From an uncultured Desulfobacter sp. (GTDB taxonomy: Bacteria > Desulfobacterota > Desulfobacteria > Desulfobacterales > Desulfobacteraceae), in assembly GCF_963665355.1 (NCBI RefSeq), contig NZ_OY762229.1, forward strand, positions 1,488,001-1,552,000: a stretch of 64,000 nucleotides of DNA, in the 5' to 3' direction. The position numbers and the translations under genes are program-made. Under the pieces are notes generated by a model. That model made no database searches and was not told the DNA's origin. It saw only the letters and a list, made by a program, of their open reading frames with translations. Positions 38,896 through 47,815 of the stretch are shown here, one piece after another (the first letter of the stretch is position 1; each line of letters starts with the position of its first letter).

Positions 38896-40650
38896 ATGCA
38901 TGGAAGATTTAAAGTCAGATATATTGTAATGCTGTGCCTCATTGGAATTCAGATTTTCATATTAGGCTGTAACGATGATGGTACCCCAACCCGGGCAACA
39001 ATGGTGCTTAAAAACGGGATGATCTACACGATGGACGAAAATGATACGGTTGCCTCAGCAATTGCAATTGACGATGACACGATCCTTTATGTCGGTGACG
39101 ATGAAACCGTTGAAAAATATGTTGGTAAAAATACAGAAGTCATAGATCTTGAAGGGAAAATGGCTTTGCCAGGGTTTGTTGATGGTCATGGACATCCGCC
39201 TGGAGGCCAGCTACAGAGTTTAACAAATTTAATGTTAGGAGCGCTTGAAGCGGATCTTGATGTATATCGGGACGCTTTAAGGGCATATGCCAAGGAACAT
39301 GAAGATGATGCCTTTCTTAGCGGCAAGGGATTACAAATCAACCTTTTTGGTGACGCTGGGCCCAACAAGAGTTTTATCGATGAGATAGTAAGCGATAAAC
39401 CCGTATTACTCTCAGATACGTCCGGGCATGGTGTACTCATAAATTCCTATGCACTTGAAATGTCAGGCATAACAAGTAAGACGGAAAATCCGCCGGGAGG
39501 AACGATTTTCAAGGATGAATTCGGAGAGCCTACCGGATATCTTTCGGATGCCAGAGACCTTTTACACCCGGACCTCTTGGAGCGTCCCGAAATTACAACT
39601 GAAGTATTTATGAAGGCCTGGGAACAGTATGAAGACGAGTCTTTGTCGAAAGGTATTACCGCCGCTACTAACGCCGCCGCCGATTTGGCTGCTCCAACGG
39701 TATGGCCGATTATGGATGATTATGCAAAAAAAGGAAAACTGAGAATGCGCGTTAATTTCCTTAATGTTGCTTATCCTGATAAGTCAGCCGAAGAGGCAAT
39801 TCAGGAATTGAATGACGGACAGCAGTACGTTTCAGACTGGCAGGCAGTATGCGGGGTAAAAACCTTTCTGGATGGTGTCCCGGAAGGTAAAACTTCATAT
39901 CTTCTGGAACCTTATGCGCTAACAGCCGGTGAAGACGCCGACTATCGGGGCACATGCAACTGGGATGAAGATGCCTTCAAGGCATTTTTTGCTGCTGTGG
40001 ATGCTGCCGGATACCAAATGCAGGCCCATTGCATGGGTGATGCTTCATCCCGTTTGTTTATTGATGCTGTAGAAGACGCATATCAGAAAAATGGCGAGCG
40101 TGAAGCAAGGCACACCCTTGTACATGCTAATTTGATTTATCCAACAGATATTCCGAGGATGGGCGCGATGGATATTTATGCAGCAATGCAGCCCATATGG
40201 TTTTATGCTGATCCGATATTTGCAGCTTTGGAACTCCAGATGCTTGGCCAGGAGAGATTTGACCAGGAATATTCCATCCGCGACATGTTAGAATCAGGTA
40301 TTCATATCTCAGGATCCGCTGATCAGCCTGTTACGCCAGATGACCGGCCGCTTGCCGGGATTGAAACCGGTGTCACTCAAGGCGCACCTTACCCGGGCAT
40401 TCAGGGCGATGATGCCTATGTGCGGGATGCATCTCAAACTGCAACTGTTATGGAAATGCTGCGCATGTATACCATAAACGGAGCAAAACAGATGTTTATG
40501 GAACATTTAATCGGATCTCTTGAATGTGACAAAAAAGCAGATATTGTGATTTTAGAAAAAGATATTACAATGATTGATCCGGTGGACATTGCCGAAACGG
40601 TAGTTGTGACAACCATCGTAAATGGAAAAAAAGTATATGAAATGGAATAA
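38896..40650 (+). CDS. YtcJ-type amidohydrolase lipoprotein
   Basis: Protein of 584 residues. The signal peptide ends in the lipobox FILGC, so it is exported and lipid-anchored. The amidohydrolase fold shows ALPGFVDGHGHP (metal-binding HxH), TSGHGVLINSYAL, MQAHCMGDASSR, TLVHANLI and ISGSADQPV, the pattern of the Amidohydrolase_3/YtcJ family. It would hydrolyse an amide or cyclic imide outside the cytoplasm. The substrate is unknown; the divergent Lrp-type regulator suggests an amino-acid derivative. Confidence 0.85.
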   Translation: MHGRFKVRYIVMLCLIGIQIFILGCNDDGTPTRATMVLKNGMIYTMDENDTVASAIAIDDDTILYVGDDETVEKYVGKNTEVIDLEGKMALPGFVDGHGHPPGGQLQSLTNLMLGALEADLDVYRDALRAYAKEHEDDAFLSGKGLQINLFGDAGPNKSFIDEIVSDKPVLLSDTSGHGVLINSYALEMSGITSKTENPPGGTIFKDEFGEPTGYLSDARDLLHPDLLERPEITTEVFMKAWEQYEDESLSKGITAATNAAADLAAPTVWPIMDDYAKKGKLRMRVNFLNVAYPDKSAEEAIQELNDGQQYVSDWQAVCGVKTFLDGVPEGKTSYLLEPYALTAGEDADYRGTCNWDEDAFKAFFAAVDAAGYQMQAHCMGDASSRLFIDAVEDAYQKNGEREARHTLVHANLIYPTDIPRMGAMDIYAAMQPIWFYADPIFAALELQMLGQERFDQEYSIRDMLESGIHISGSADQPVTPDDRPLAGIETGVTQGAPYPGIQGDDAYVRDASQTATVMEMLRMYTINGAKQMFMEHLIGSLECDKKADIVILEKDITMIDPVDIAETVVVTTIVNGKKVYEME

Positions 40651-40696
40651 AAACCGCTAAATGCTTATTTTCATAGCTCGCTTATATGTTTGAATA

Positions 40697-40746
40697 ACAG
40701 CCATGGGCTGGGCTGGGTTGATAAGCCAGGTCAGCCCGTGGCCGTA
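40697..40746. repeat. REP-like palindromic repeat, copy A
   Basis: GCCATGGGCTG (40701-40711) pairs with CAGCCCGTGGC (40732-40742) with one G-T pair. Flanks ATAACAG and GTAGGG are shared with a second copy at 62955-63015 and partly with 56098-56205. It lies between converging genes. A dispersed extragenic palindrome family is inferred. Confidence 0.45.
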
Positions 40747-40818
40747 GGGATAGGAAGACGCTTTTTGTCAAGCAAAGTATGACGAACGTTTGACAAAGAT
40801 GATTAAGTTTGAAATATG

Positions 40819-40868
40819 GCCCCAGCCGGGCACAGCCACAACATGTTGTTGCTGTGCCCGGCTGGGGC
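40819..40868. terminator. 50-bp near-perfect palindrome between convergent genes
   Basis: GCCCCAGCCGGGCACAGC (40819-40836) and GCTGTGCCCGGCTGGGGC (40851-40868) are perfect 18-base complements. The 14-base centre is itself palindromic apart from one mismatched pair. No U-tract follows on either strand. It could block transcription from both sides between the amidohydrolase gene and flaG, or be a protein-binding or replication-related site. Confidence 0.5.
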
Positions 40869-41028
40869 TTCGGCGTCAGAAAGACCGTTGAGATAAAAAT
40901 AATCCCAGAGAGAGTACATTATAAAATTGGACCGAATTCATTTTCCGTATTCAAACGACACGGAACGACCAGAGGCTGATTAGCATCACGGCATTACAAC
41001 TGAACATTAAAAAACAAAATAAAGAATA

Positions 41029-41466
41029 TCAGATGTCTGCACTGAAGAGAAGGCCGCTCAGATCCTGCATTTTTTCACGAAGCTCAAGAATTTCTTCGGC
41101 GGGAAACTGCTTGATGACTTCATCGGTCTCTTTGTCCATAATTTTGACCACCACATCTTCGGTGCCGTCGTCAATGGTAAAATTGAGCCTTGTCTGAACC
41201 GTTTTGGCAAAGTCCTCAAGGGCTTGGACCATCTCTTCAACATCTTTTCTGGTCAATTTGGTCTGATCTTTGGTGTCCTCATTTTTTTGATCAGATGCCT
41301 GGCTTTCGGTCGGCTTGGTGTTTGTGTTTTCTAAAGAAGGGGGGACCTGCTTTAACCCGGACGGTGCAGCAGGGTCTGTGCCTTGTGTTTTTGGGACAGT
41401 TTCCTGACCCCTAATGCTGGTTTCAGGTCTGTCTGGTGTGGTTATTGCCTTTGCTGTTACATCCAT
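41029..41466 (-). CDS. flaG: FlaG-family flagellar protein
   Basis: Protein of 145 residues. A disordered, Thr/Pro/Gln-rich N-terminal half precedes a FlaG domain (LEDFAKTVQTRLNFTIDD, VVVKIMDKETDEVIKQFP, EEILELREKM). FlaG influences filament length. It follows fliS and a FliT-like gene on the same strand, making a flagellar export-chaperone operon. Confidence 0.85.
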   Translation of the reverse strand: MDVTAKAITTPDRPETSIRGQETVPKTQGTDPAAPSGLKQVPPSLENTNTKPTESQASDQKNEDTKDQTKLTRKDVEEMVQALEDFAKTVQTRLNFTIDDGTEDVVVKIMDKETDEVIKQFPAEEILELREKMQDLSGLLFSADI

Positions 41467-41495
41467 TTTTATTGCCTTCCTGCGATAAGCAATTC

Positions 41496-41888
41496 CTACC
41501 GGCTGATACTGATCAGTCTTGGGCGGTCCTTTGACGGCCGGTAGTTCGCCAGGGTTGTCTTCCCATGCTTGAGGTGTTTAAGGCTTTTTTCCAATTGTTT
41601 TTTATGCCTTTGTATCTCAATCCCGATGGTTTCGTCAACCCTTAGGATCAGCCCGAGGCGCTGTTTAATTTCTTCCATCTCCTGGCCATCGGACAAAGAC
41701 GTGGACTGTGTTACTGTGCTGATAAATTCTTCTATGGCACTTTTCAGATTTTCCGAGACACTTCTGCGCTCAATGGTCATTTGGGCTATATCCGGCAACT
41801 GCTCGGCCTTAAGCAGATCTAAGTGCCTGGCCTGAAGCGTTTCATATTCATTGCACTGTTCCGAAACATGCGCTGCTGGATCTTTCAT
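41496..41888 (-). CDS. FliT-like flagellar chaperone candidate
   Basis: Protein of 130 residues, almost entirely helical and charged. The ATG at 41888 is preferred because AAGGAC lies just upstream and it avoids a 38-base overlap with fliS. Position between fliS and flaG and the helical make-up suggest a FliT/FlgN-type export chaperone; sequence similarity is weak. Confidence 0.6.
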   Translation of the reverse strand: MKDPAAHVSEQCNEYETLQARHLDLLKAEQLPDIAQMTIERRSVSENLKSAIEEFISTVTQSTSLSDGQEMEEIKQRLGLILRVDETIGIEIQRHKKQLEKSLKHLKHGKTTLANYRPSKDRPRLISISR

Positions 41889-41904
41889 ATATAGTCCTTG
41901 CTGC

Positions 41905-42384
41905 TTAAATGGCAATGCTTGTTCTGTAGCCATGTTTTTCATACCCTGAATAGCCCATGGAGGAAACTTTTTTCTTCTGGGAGGTTTCAGTGTCAGCGCC
42001 TTTGGCCGTATTGTTCTGCCCCATTACAGTGGTTTCCCATATCCGTTTAAGTTCCATCAGGTATTTGATTGCCCGGTCCAGGGTCTGAATGTCGTTGGTG
42101 ACGGAAACTTTGGCTAATTCCTGCATCATGGCAATATAAAGGCTTCTTAAAAAGGCAATCTGCTCATCCTCGGTATTACGCAGGGATGTGTTAAGTTCTG
42201 AGATAATGGCAATGGCCTTGCTCAGATTTTCTCCCCGTTGCTTGGGGTTTTTATTTATTACGCCTTCCCGGGCAAAGGTAATGCGTTTGATGGCACCTTC
42301 GTAAAGCATGAGAATCAATTTCTGGGGATTGATTTCACTGCTGATCTGGACTTTTTGATAAGAACTAAGGGCATTGTATACCAT
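41905..42384 (-). CDS. fliS: Flagellin export chaperone FliS
   Basis: Protein of 159 residues. SSYQKVQISSEINPQKLILM, LYEGAIKRITFAREGV and LSKAIAIISELNTSL are typical FliS segments. The C-terminal 35 residues are an extra polar tail. It binds the flagellin C-terminus before export. No flagellin or fliD gene is in the window. Confidence 0.9.
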   Translation of the reverse strand: MVYNALSSYQKVQISSEINPQKLILMLYEGAIKRITFAREGVINKNPKQRGENLSKAIAIISELNTSLRNTEDEQIAFLRSLYIAMMQELAKVSVTNDIQTLDRAIKYLMELKRIWETTVMGQNNTAKGADTETSQKKKVSSMGYSGYEKHGYRTSIAI

Positions 42385-42469
42385 ATTAACCTAACGCTCC
42401 TTTTGCAGCCACCTGACGCTTACCTGGTTTTCGTCATTCATGGGCTGCACTAAAAATTTGTGGGACATC

Positions 42470-42503
42470 AGACTGCAAGGAACTCATTTCCTGTACTGTG
42501 CAG
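42470..42503. promoter_or_regulatory. Nested inverted repeat upstream of fliS
   Basis: On the minus strand ACTGCA and AGGAA are matched by TTCCT and TGCAGT around ATGAG. It lies about 90-120 bases before the fliS start, in a 349-base gap that otherwise shows no coding sequence and no clear sigma-28 or sigma-54 promoter. Operator role inferred. Confidence 0.3.
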
Positions 42504-42652
42504 TCAAAGGGCTTCAGCTTTTTTCCCCTCTTTTTCTTTCACTTCTGTGTATTCATGAATTCTAAAGATATTTATCGGCAAAAGGTGGTAATACTTTATA
42601 CATAAAAAATGAAAATAAAATGACTGGACACAGATGGATGAATTTATTTCAA

Positions 42653-44734
42653 TCATGGGGCTGTCTGCTGGGCCCGGGCCATGCGTACGGCATCTAACTG
42701 CTGGTGGGAAATGCCCTGACTTTGATACAGGCTGTCCTCATTATCCCAGAGTATTGCATGCCATCTGGCAAAAAAGAAAATAGCATCTTTGGCAGGGGGG
42801 GATTGGTTAGAATAATTTTTCAGGATCTTAAGACCGGGCAGAAAAATACATGCAGTGTTGTTGTTTGTCCTGCAGCGGGCTTTCAGGCAAAGATCCATGA
42901 GCGCGTAGATCCCGGCTCTGGGCGAAAAACCGCCCAGTTTTAAAAAAAGATCTGCTGACAGGCAGACCATATGATCCACCATGGGAAAACTTTGTTCCCT
43001 GTTGGCCGGAGCAAAGTCGGCACCCAGGTGCAGGTAGGCTGATACCGGGGCGTTGTTGGCGTTGAGAACCATGCCTGCATGGACAATGCTTCCATGGGAA
43101 TTGATCACCTTACCGCCAAAAATTTTATCCGGACCATGGGTGGAAAATGCCCTGTTCAATTCGGCCAGCCAGTTTGCCAGGGGGCAGGCTAATTCCGTTA
43201 ATACAGCAATTTTTTTTCCTGTCATGACACCAGGGGCTTTGTCATTAATGCAGGCCCAGGTATTTTGCCCCGGATCTGTTTTTAAACGGATCACGTCTCC
43301 TGAAAGGGAAGCCAGAACCGTGTTAATTTCAGGCGAGATGGTTTCTGGTTCAATTAAAATCACCTCATACCGCCCCTGTCCTTCGGAATGGCGGGTAACA
43401 TGTTCAAGCTGAAAAAGAAACTCATTGGACGAATCAGCAGGCACAGGGATAATCAGTGACCACTCATAAGACGGGGCCAACCCCCTTGGTAAAGGTGTAA
43501 TTGGTTCAGGGGCATTGGCTTTAATAATCTCTCCCATAATTTCAATAATTCGTTCAGTGGCACCGGTGGTCTGGGTCAGCTCATTTTTAAAAAACAGGTC
43601 AATGGACTCGGTGCAGATTTTTCCTTTAAAATCCATTTTGTCTGCCAGGGCCCGGGCCAATTGTGCCGGATTCATCTCAAGGGCAACCCCCTGCCGGGAA
43701 AAAGAGTAATGCGAATCAATCCTGGTCAGTCCGGCCAGCTGCACCAGGGGAACACCCAGGGCAATGGCCTCTATTCCGGTTGTGGACGGCGCAGCAAGGA
43801 CGCAAAGGTCGCTGGCGGACATTAGATCATAAACACTGTAACTTCCATGGACAAATATCAGACTTTTATGCCAGGACTTGGGTATTGCACCTGTCCACGC
43901 TTCATAAACCGGGTACTTGCAGGCTGGATGAAATTTGATAATCATCTTCAAATGGGACTGTTTTGCAACTGTTTCCAGCAGGCATTCGATTTTATTGAGC
44001 TCAGGTGGGTGTGACGTGAATATGAGCAAAGGAACAGTTTTTCCCTTCAACCGGAGTGTTTCTCTCATTTTTCCCCGGATATTATTTTTTTCCTGGTACT
44101 CCTTTTCCCGGGAGATATGTGTATTGCCCACAGGAATGATTCTTTCCACCGGGGCTTCATAGTCACTGAATTTCTTTTTGATCCGTTCTCCCCAGACAAG
44201 ACTCAGGGTGGAATACTGGACATGACCGGTATACCCGAAATCCTGGTTGTACCCCAGTCCCTCCTGCAGGGATATAAATGGAACATTGAATTTTTTTGCC
44301 CAGAATGCCAGGGTTTTCCCCCATCTGTTTAATTCATGGAGGGCCAGGCAAATATCAGGTTTTTCCACACGGATCATATTTTTGAAACCAATATATTCCT
44401 GGGCCGTGGCATAAAGGGTTTTGTCCGTCACCGTCACCACCTGGGTGGCCAGGGCGGGATCGCTGCACAATGCCTGGCTGAACACCCGGCGTGCCCTCAG
44501 ATAGTTGTCGTGTATATCCTTATTATCTTCCAAAGAGAGGTAATCAAATATGTGGACATAGTTCAGGCCGCACTCCACAGCTGTTATTTCCTGGCTTCTT
44601 TCTGCCTGGGCCACAACATACCGGGTGTCCGCGCCAAGGGCGGACAGTTTTTCCATAACAGGTACAATGAAACGGGTGTGATGGGTTAGGGCGACAAAGG
44701 CAATGATTTTTTTATTTTTCCAGAACCTATCCAT
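42653..44734 (-). CDS. Two-domain glycosyltransferase-like protein of the flagellar glycosylation locus
   Basis: Protein of 693 residues from ATG 44734 with AAAGGAAA upstream, overlapping the preceding gene by 8 bases. The N-terminal 420 residues look like a GT-B or CDP-glycerol-transferase fold (ISLQEGLGYNQDFGYTG, LIFTSHPPEL, IKFHPACKYP, LAAPSTTGIEAIALGVPL). The C-terminal 270 residues resemble a GT2 catalytic remnant (GSIVHAGMVLN, VCLSADLFLKLGGF) without an evident DxD. It probably transfers a sugar in filament glycosylation. Exact specificity is unknown. Confidence 0.65.
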   Translation of the reverse strand: MDRFWKNKKIIAFVALTHHTRFIVPVMEKLSALGADTRYVVAQAERSQEITAVECGLNYVHIFDYLSLEDNKDIHDNYLRARRVFSQALCSDPALATQVVTVTDKTLYATAQEYIGFKNMIRVEKPDICLALHELNRWGKTLAFWAKKFNVPFISLQEGLGYNQDFGYTGHVQYSTLSLVWGERIKKKFSDYEAPVERIIPVGNTHISREKEYQEKNNIRGKMRETLRLKGKTVPLLIFTSHPPELNKIECLLETVAKQSHLKMIIKFHPACKYPVYEAWTGAIPKSWHKSLIFVHGSYSVYDLMSASDLCVLAAPSTTGIEAIALGVPLVQLAGLTRIDSHYSFSRQGVALEMNPAQLARALADKMDFKGKICTESIDLFFKNELTQTTGATERIIEIMGEIIKANAPEPITPLPRGLAPSYEWSLIIPVPADSSNEFLFQLEHVTRHSEGQGRYEVILIEPETISPEINTVLASLSGDVIRLKTDPGQNTWACINDKAPGVMTGKKIAVLTELACPLANWLAELNRAFSTHGPDKIFGGKVINSHGSIVHAGMVLNANNAPVSAYLHLGADFAPANREQSFPMVDHMVCLSADLFLKLGGFSPRAGIYALMDLCLKARCRTNNNTACIFLPGLKILKNYSNQSPPAKDAIFFFARWHAILWDNEDSLYQSQGISHQQLDAVRMARAQQTAP

Positions 44735-45938
44735 TAATATTTCCTTTGATCTTTCCTTTCCGTGTCCGGGACCCAAGAGTTTTTTTTGTGATGTCAATTA
44801 AGATATAGGACAGTTCGGTCTCTTCATTGCGGCGAGAGATAATCTGTTTTACATGCCGGACCAGTGCCCGGGAGGTTTGAATCCAGATTTTATACCCTTG
44901 AACATTTTCAGGCACCATGGCGTCAAAAATGATAGTGGGAATACCCACGGCCGAAGCCACTTCCGCGCTGTAACAGTCCGCGCAGCACACCAGTGCGTCA
45001 GCCATGGTGATTTCCGACGGCCGGTTTATATCATGGAAGGAAAATGAAAAGCAGGGCAGTTCGTTTCTGCATATGGTTTCAATGATCTGCTGGTGGGTGT
45101 GGGAGCCCCTGACCTGGTCCTTGCCGCAGGAGAACATCAGGTGCAGATCCTTCCCCATGGGAGCCAGGTGGCGCAACAGATCCTTGTATTCGTATGTCAT
45201 GGCCACGTTGTGGGCAATATAAAGAATGGTTTTCCCGTCCGGGATGTCATGGGATGTGTAGCGAAGTCCCATGCCTTTTCTCCACAACGGATGGGTGGCA
45301 GGGGAAAAAAATCGGCCTTCAAATCTGGGGATTCTCCATATTTTTGTATCAAGATCCGCATCCGGGCTGTTCAGATAGTCCCAGCTGGCTTCCTGGGTGG
45401 TGATCAGGCCGTCCATCAGGGACGGTGCCAGGGTCCACCGGGAAGCCAGGGAAAGCAGCTCGTATCCGACAACCGGCACATTATTTGTTTTTGCAAGGTG
45501 AATCCAGGCATAAAAAATTTTTTCCTCATTGCCTGAAGATCCCAAGGGTGTGGGGATCTGGACAACAATTCCCGCAACATTTTTTTCATTGGGCACTCCC
45601 AATCGCGTCTGCAGAAGAATTCCACCGCCAAGATCATCCAGCAGCAGGGCCTGCCAGAATTTGAGCCCGTCGGAAAAGGCATGATCTGCAAGCTGTTCCT
45701 TTTTCAGGGCGTATCCTTCATAAGAGTTCTGCTTTTGACCATGTGCCACGCCGAAAATCACAGGGTTTAGTTTTGAGACTTGTTTCAGGGTCTTTGTGGA
45801 TGCCTCGGGCACCAGAAATTTCAATGTTAAAAATTCTTTGACCCTTGTTTGAATCAGTTCAAAGAAATCAATGAGATTGGCGGTTACCTGATTGTCCTGG
45901 AGCACCCAATATACGACAGGCTTAGTTCTATGTTCCAT
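44727..45938 (-). CDS. Uncharacterised GT-B-like protein of the flagellar glycosylation locus
   Basis: Protein of 403 residues from MEHRTKPVVYWVLQ. Alternating beta/alpha pattern with TILYIAHNVAMTYEYKDLLR, LMFSCGKDQV and late ADALVCCADCYSAEVASAVG, IPTIIFDAM recalls the nucleotide-binding half of GT-B glycosyltransferases. It is translationally coupled to the two-domain gene downstream and divergent from pseB. A role in nonulosonic-acid transfer is inferred from context. Confidence 0.55.
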   Translation of the reverse strand: MEHRTKPVVYWVLQDNQVTANLIDFFELIQTRVKEFLTLKFLVPEASTKTLKQVSKLNPVIFGVAHGQKQNSYEGYALKKEQLADHAFSDGLKFWQALLLDDLGGGILLQTRLGVPNEKNVAGIVVQIPTPLGSSGNEEKIFYAWIHLAKTNNVPVVGYELLSLASRWTLAPSLMDGLITTQEASWDYLNSPDADLDTKIWRIPRFEGRFFSPATHPLWRKGMGLRYTSHDIPDGKTILYIAHNVAMTYEYKDLLRHLAPMGKDLHLMFSCGKDQVRGSHTHQQIIETICRNELPCFSFSFHDINRPSEITMADALVCCADCYSAEVASAVGIPTIIFDAMVPENVQGYKIWIQTSRALVRHVKQIISRRNEETELSYILIDITKKTLGSRTRKGKIKGNING

Positions 45939-46079
45939 TGCAATTCCGAGGGTCAGCGATTTAAAGTGACAAACCTTGTACGAATCACCCATCCTGCCAC
46001 AGTTTTGTTTTGCTTTTCAAGAAATTAAAATTTATGGTGGAACAGTGCTTATAACCTTTATGGGAACTTTCATATAAAC

Positions 46080-47087
46080 ATGGATGGCAAGGTAGTGCTG
46101 ATCACCGGCGGCACAGGCTCTTTTGGGAAACAGTGCGTCCGGATGATCCTTGAACGGTATGCGGTGCAGAAATTGATTATCCTCAGCCGGGATGAACTCA
46201 AGCAGTTTGAAATGCAGCAGATGTTTCCGGCGGCCCAGAATGAACGCTTAAGATATTTCATCGGCGATGTCCGGGATAAAGACCGGCTGTACAGGGCCTT
46301 TTCCGGTGTGGATATCGTCATTCATGCGGCAGCCATGAAACAGGTGCCTGCGGCTGAATACAATCCGTTTGAAGCCGTGAAAACCAATATCATCGGGGCC
46401 CAGAATGTCATTGATGCGGCCATTGATCAAAATGTGAAGAAAGTGGTGGCCCTCAGCACGGATAAAGCGGCAAATCCGGTGAACCTGTACGGCGCGACCA
46501 AATTATGTTCGGATAAAATTTTTATTGCCGGGAATGCGTACACGGGTCGAAAAGTGAAAACCATATTCAGTGTTGTCAGGTATGGCAATGTCATCGGCAG
46601 CCGGGGCAGCGTGATTCCCTTTTTCCTTGAAAAAAGAAGTTCAGGTGTGCTGCCCATTACGGATTTAAGGATGACACGATTCTGGATTACCCTGGACCAG
46701 GCCGTGAATTTTGTTTTTCAGTGCCTTTCAAAGATGGTGGGCGGGGAACTGTTTGTGCCCAAACTGCCCAGCATGGCCATTGCGGATCTGGCATGCGCCA
46801 TCTGTGCGGATTGCAGGCATGAAATTATCGGCATCCGCCCCGGGGAAAAACTTCATGAGGTGATGATTCCGGAGGATGTATCAAGATTGGCTGTTGAGTT
46901 CGGCGACTATTATGTGATTCAGCCTGATTTCAGTTTTTTTAATAAGGGTCAAATGCCCATGGACGGATTCCGAGGACCGGTCCCGGAGGGATTTGAGTAC
47001 AGTTCGGCAACCAACCCCCATTTCCTGACTGTGGAACAGATGCGGACGTTAATACAGCCGCTTATAAAAGGTTTAAACGCGCAATGA
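46080..47087 (+). CDS. pseB: UDP-GlcNAc 4,6-dehydratase (inverting), PseB
   Basis: Short-chain dehydrogenase-type protein of 335 residues. It has the NAD(P) motif GGTGSFG (10-16), HAAAMKQVPAAEYNP, and the catalytic STDKAANPVNLYGATK segment with the Asp-Lys pair and YxxxK typical of PseB. It starts the pseudaminic-acid-type pathway from UDP-GlcNAc. It overlaps pseF by 4 bases. Confidence 0.9.
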   Translation: MDGKVVLITGGTGSFGKQCVRMILERYAVQKLIILSRDELKQFEMQQMFPAAQNERLRYFIGDVRDKDRLYRAFSGVDIVIHAAAMKQVPAAEYNPFEAVKTNIIGAQNVIDAAIDQNVKKVVALSTDKAANPVNLYGATKLCSDKIFIAGNAYTGRKVKTIFSVVRYGNVIGSRGSVIPFFLEKRSSGVLPITDLRMTRFWITLDQAVNFVFQCLSKMVGGELFVPKLPSMAIADLACAICADCRHEIIGIRPGEKLHEVMIPEDVSRLAVEFGDYYVIQPDFSFFNKGQMPMDGFRGPVPEGFEYSSATNPHFLTVEQMRTLIQPLIKGLNAQ

Positions 47088-47815
47088 CGGCCCGGATAGC
47101 TGTTATTCCTGCCCGGGGGGGATCCAAACGGCTGCCCCGGAAAAATATTCTGCCTGTTTTGGGGCGGCCCATGCTCCATTACCCGGTGAAAGCGGCCCTG
47201 GACAGCGGTTGTTTTGACCGGGTCATCGTTTCCACCGAAGATGAAGAGATCCGAAACATTGCCCTTGGCGCAGGGGCTGAAGTGATGAACCGGCCGGATC
47301 ACCTGACCCGGGATCAGTCCACAGTGGCCCAGGTGTGTCTGGATGTGCTGGCCCGCCTGTCTGAACACGAAGAAATCACATCGGACTGGTTCTGCTGTAT
47401 TTATGCCACAGCCATATTCATTACGCCCGAGGATATCTGCTCCGCCCTTGCCATGGTGGAAAAAGACACCAGGGCAAATTGCGTTATGGGGGTATCTGAC
47501 TTCAATCTTCAGCCCCTTCAATCCCTGGAAAAAGATGCTGAGGGCTTTTTAAAACCCAGGTGGCAGGAGTGCATGCTCCAGTCCCAGTTTCATCCACAGC
47601 TTGTGGCCAGCAACGGTACGCTTTACTGGGTCAGGACAAAAGATTTTGTGCAGCAGAAAAGCTTTTATACGGATAAAATGCTTGGATATAAAATTCCCTG
47701 GATCCGGGCCATAGATCTGGATACGCCTGGGGATTACGATATTGCCTGCCGGATTGCCCCATTGCTTTTGGGGGAGATTGCCCCAGGACGGAGACAAAAT
47801 GCCGATCATTATTGA
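47084..47815 (+). CDS. pseF: CMP-nonulosonate cytidylyltransferase, PseF
   Basis: Protein of 243 residues. IPARGGSKRLPRKN is the CTP-binding motif; VSTEDEEIRNIA, LYWVRTKDF and DLDTPGDYDIA fit the PseF branch of acylneuraminate cytidylyltransferases. It activates the nine-carbon sugar with CMP. It overlaps pseI by 17 bases. Confidence 0.9.
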   Translation: MTARIAVIPARGGSKRLPRKNILPVLGRPMLHYPVKAALDSGCFDRVIVSTEDEEIRNIALGAGAEVMNRPDHLTRDQSTVAQVCLDVLARLSEHEEITSDWFCCIYATAIFITPEDICSALAMVEKDTRANCVMGVSDFNLQPLQSLEKDAEGFLKPRWQECMLQSQFHPQLVASNGTLYWVRTKDFVQQKSFYTDKMLGYKIPWIRAIDLDTPGDYDIACRIAPLLLGEIAPGRRQNADHY

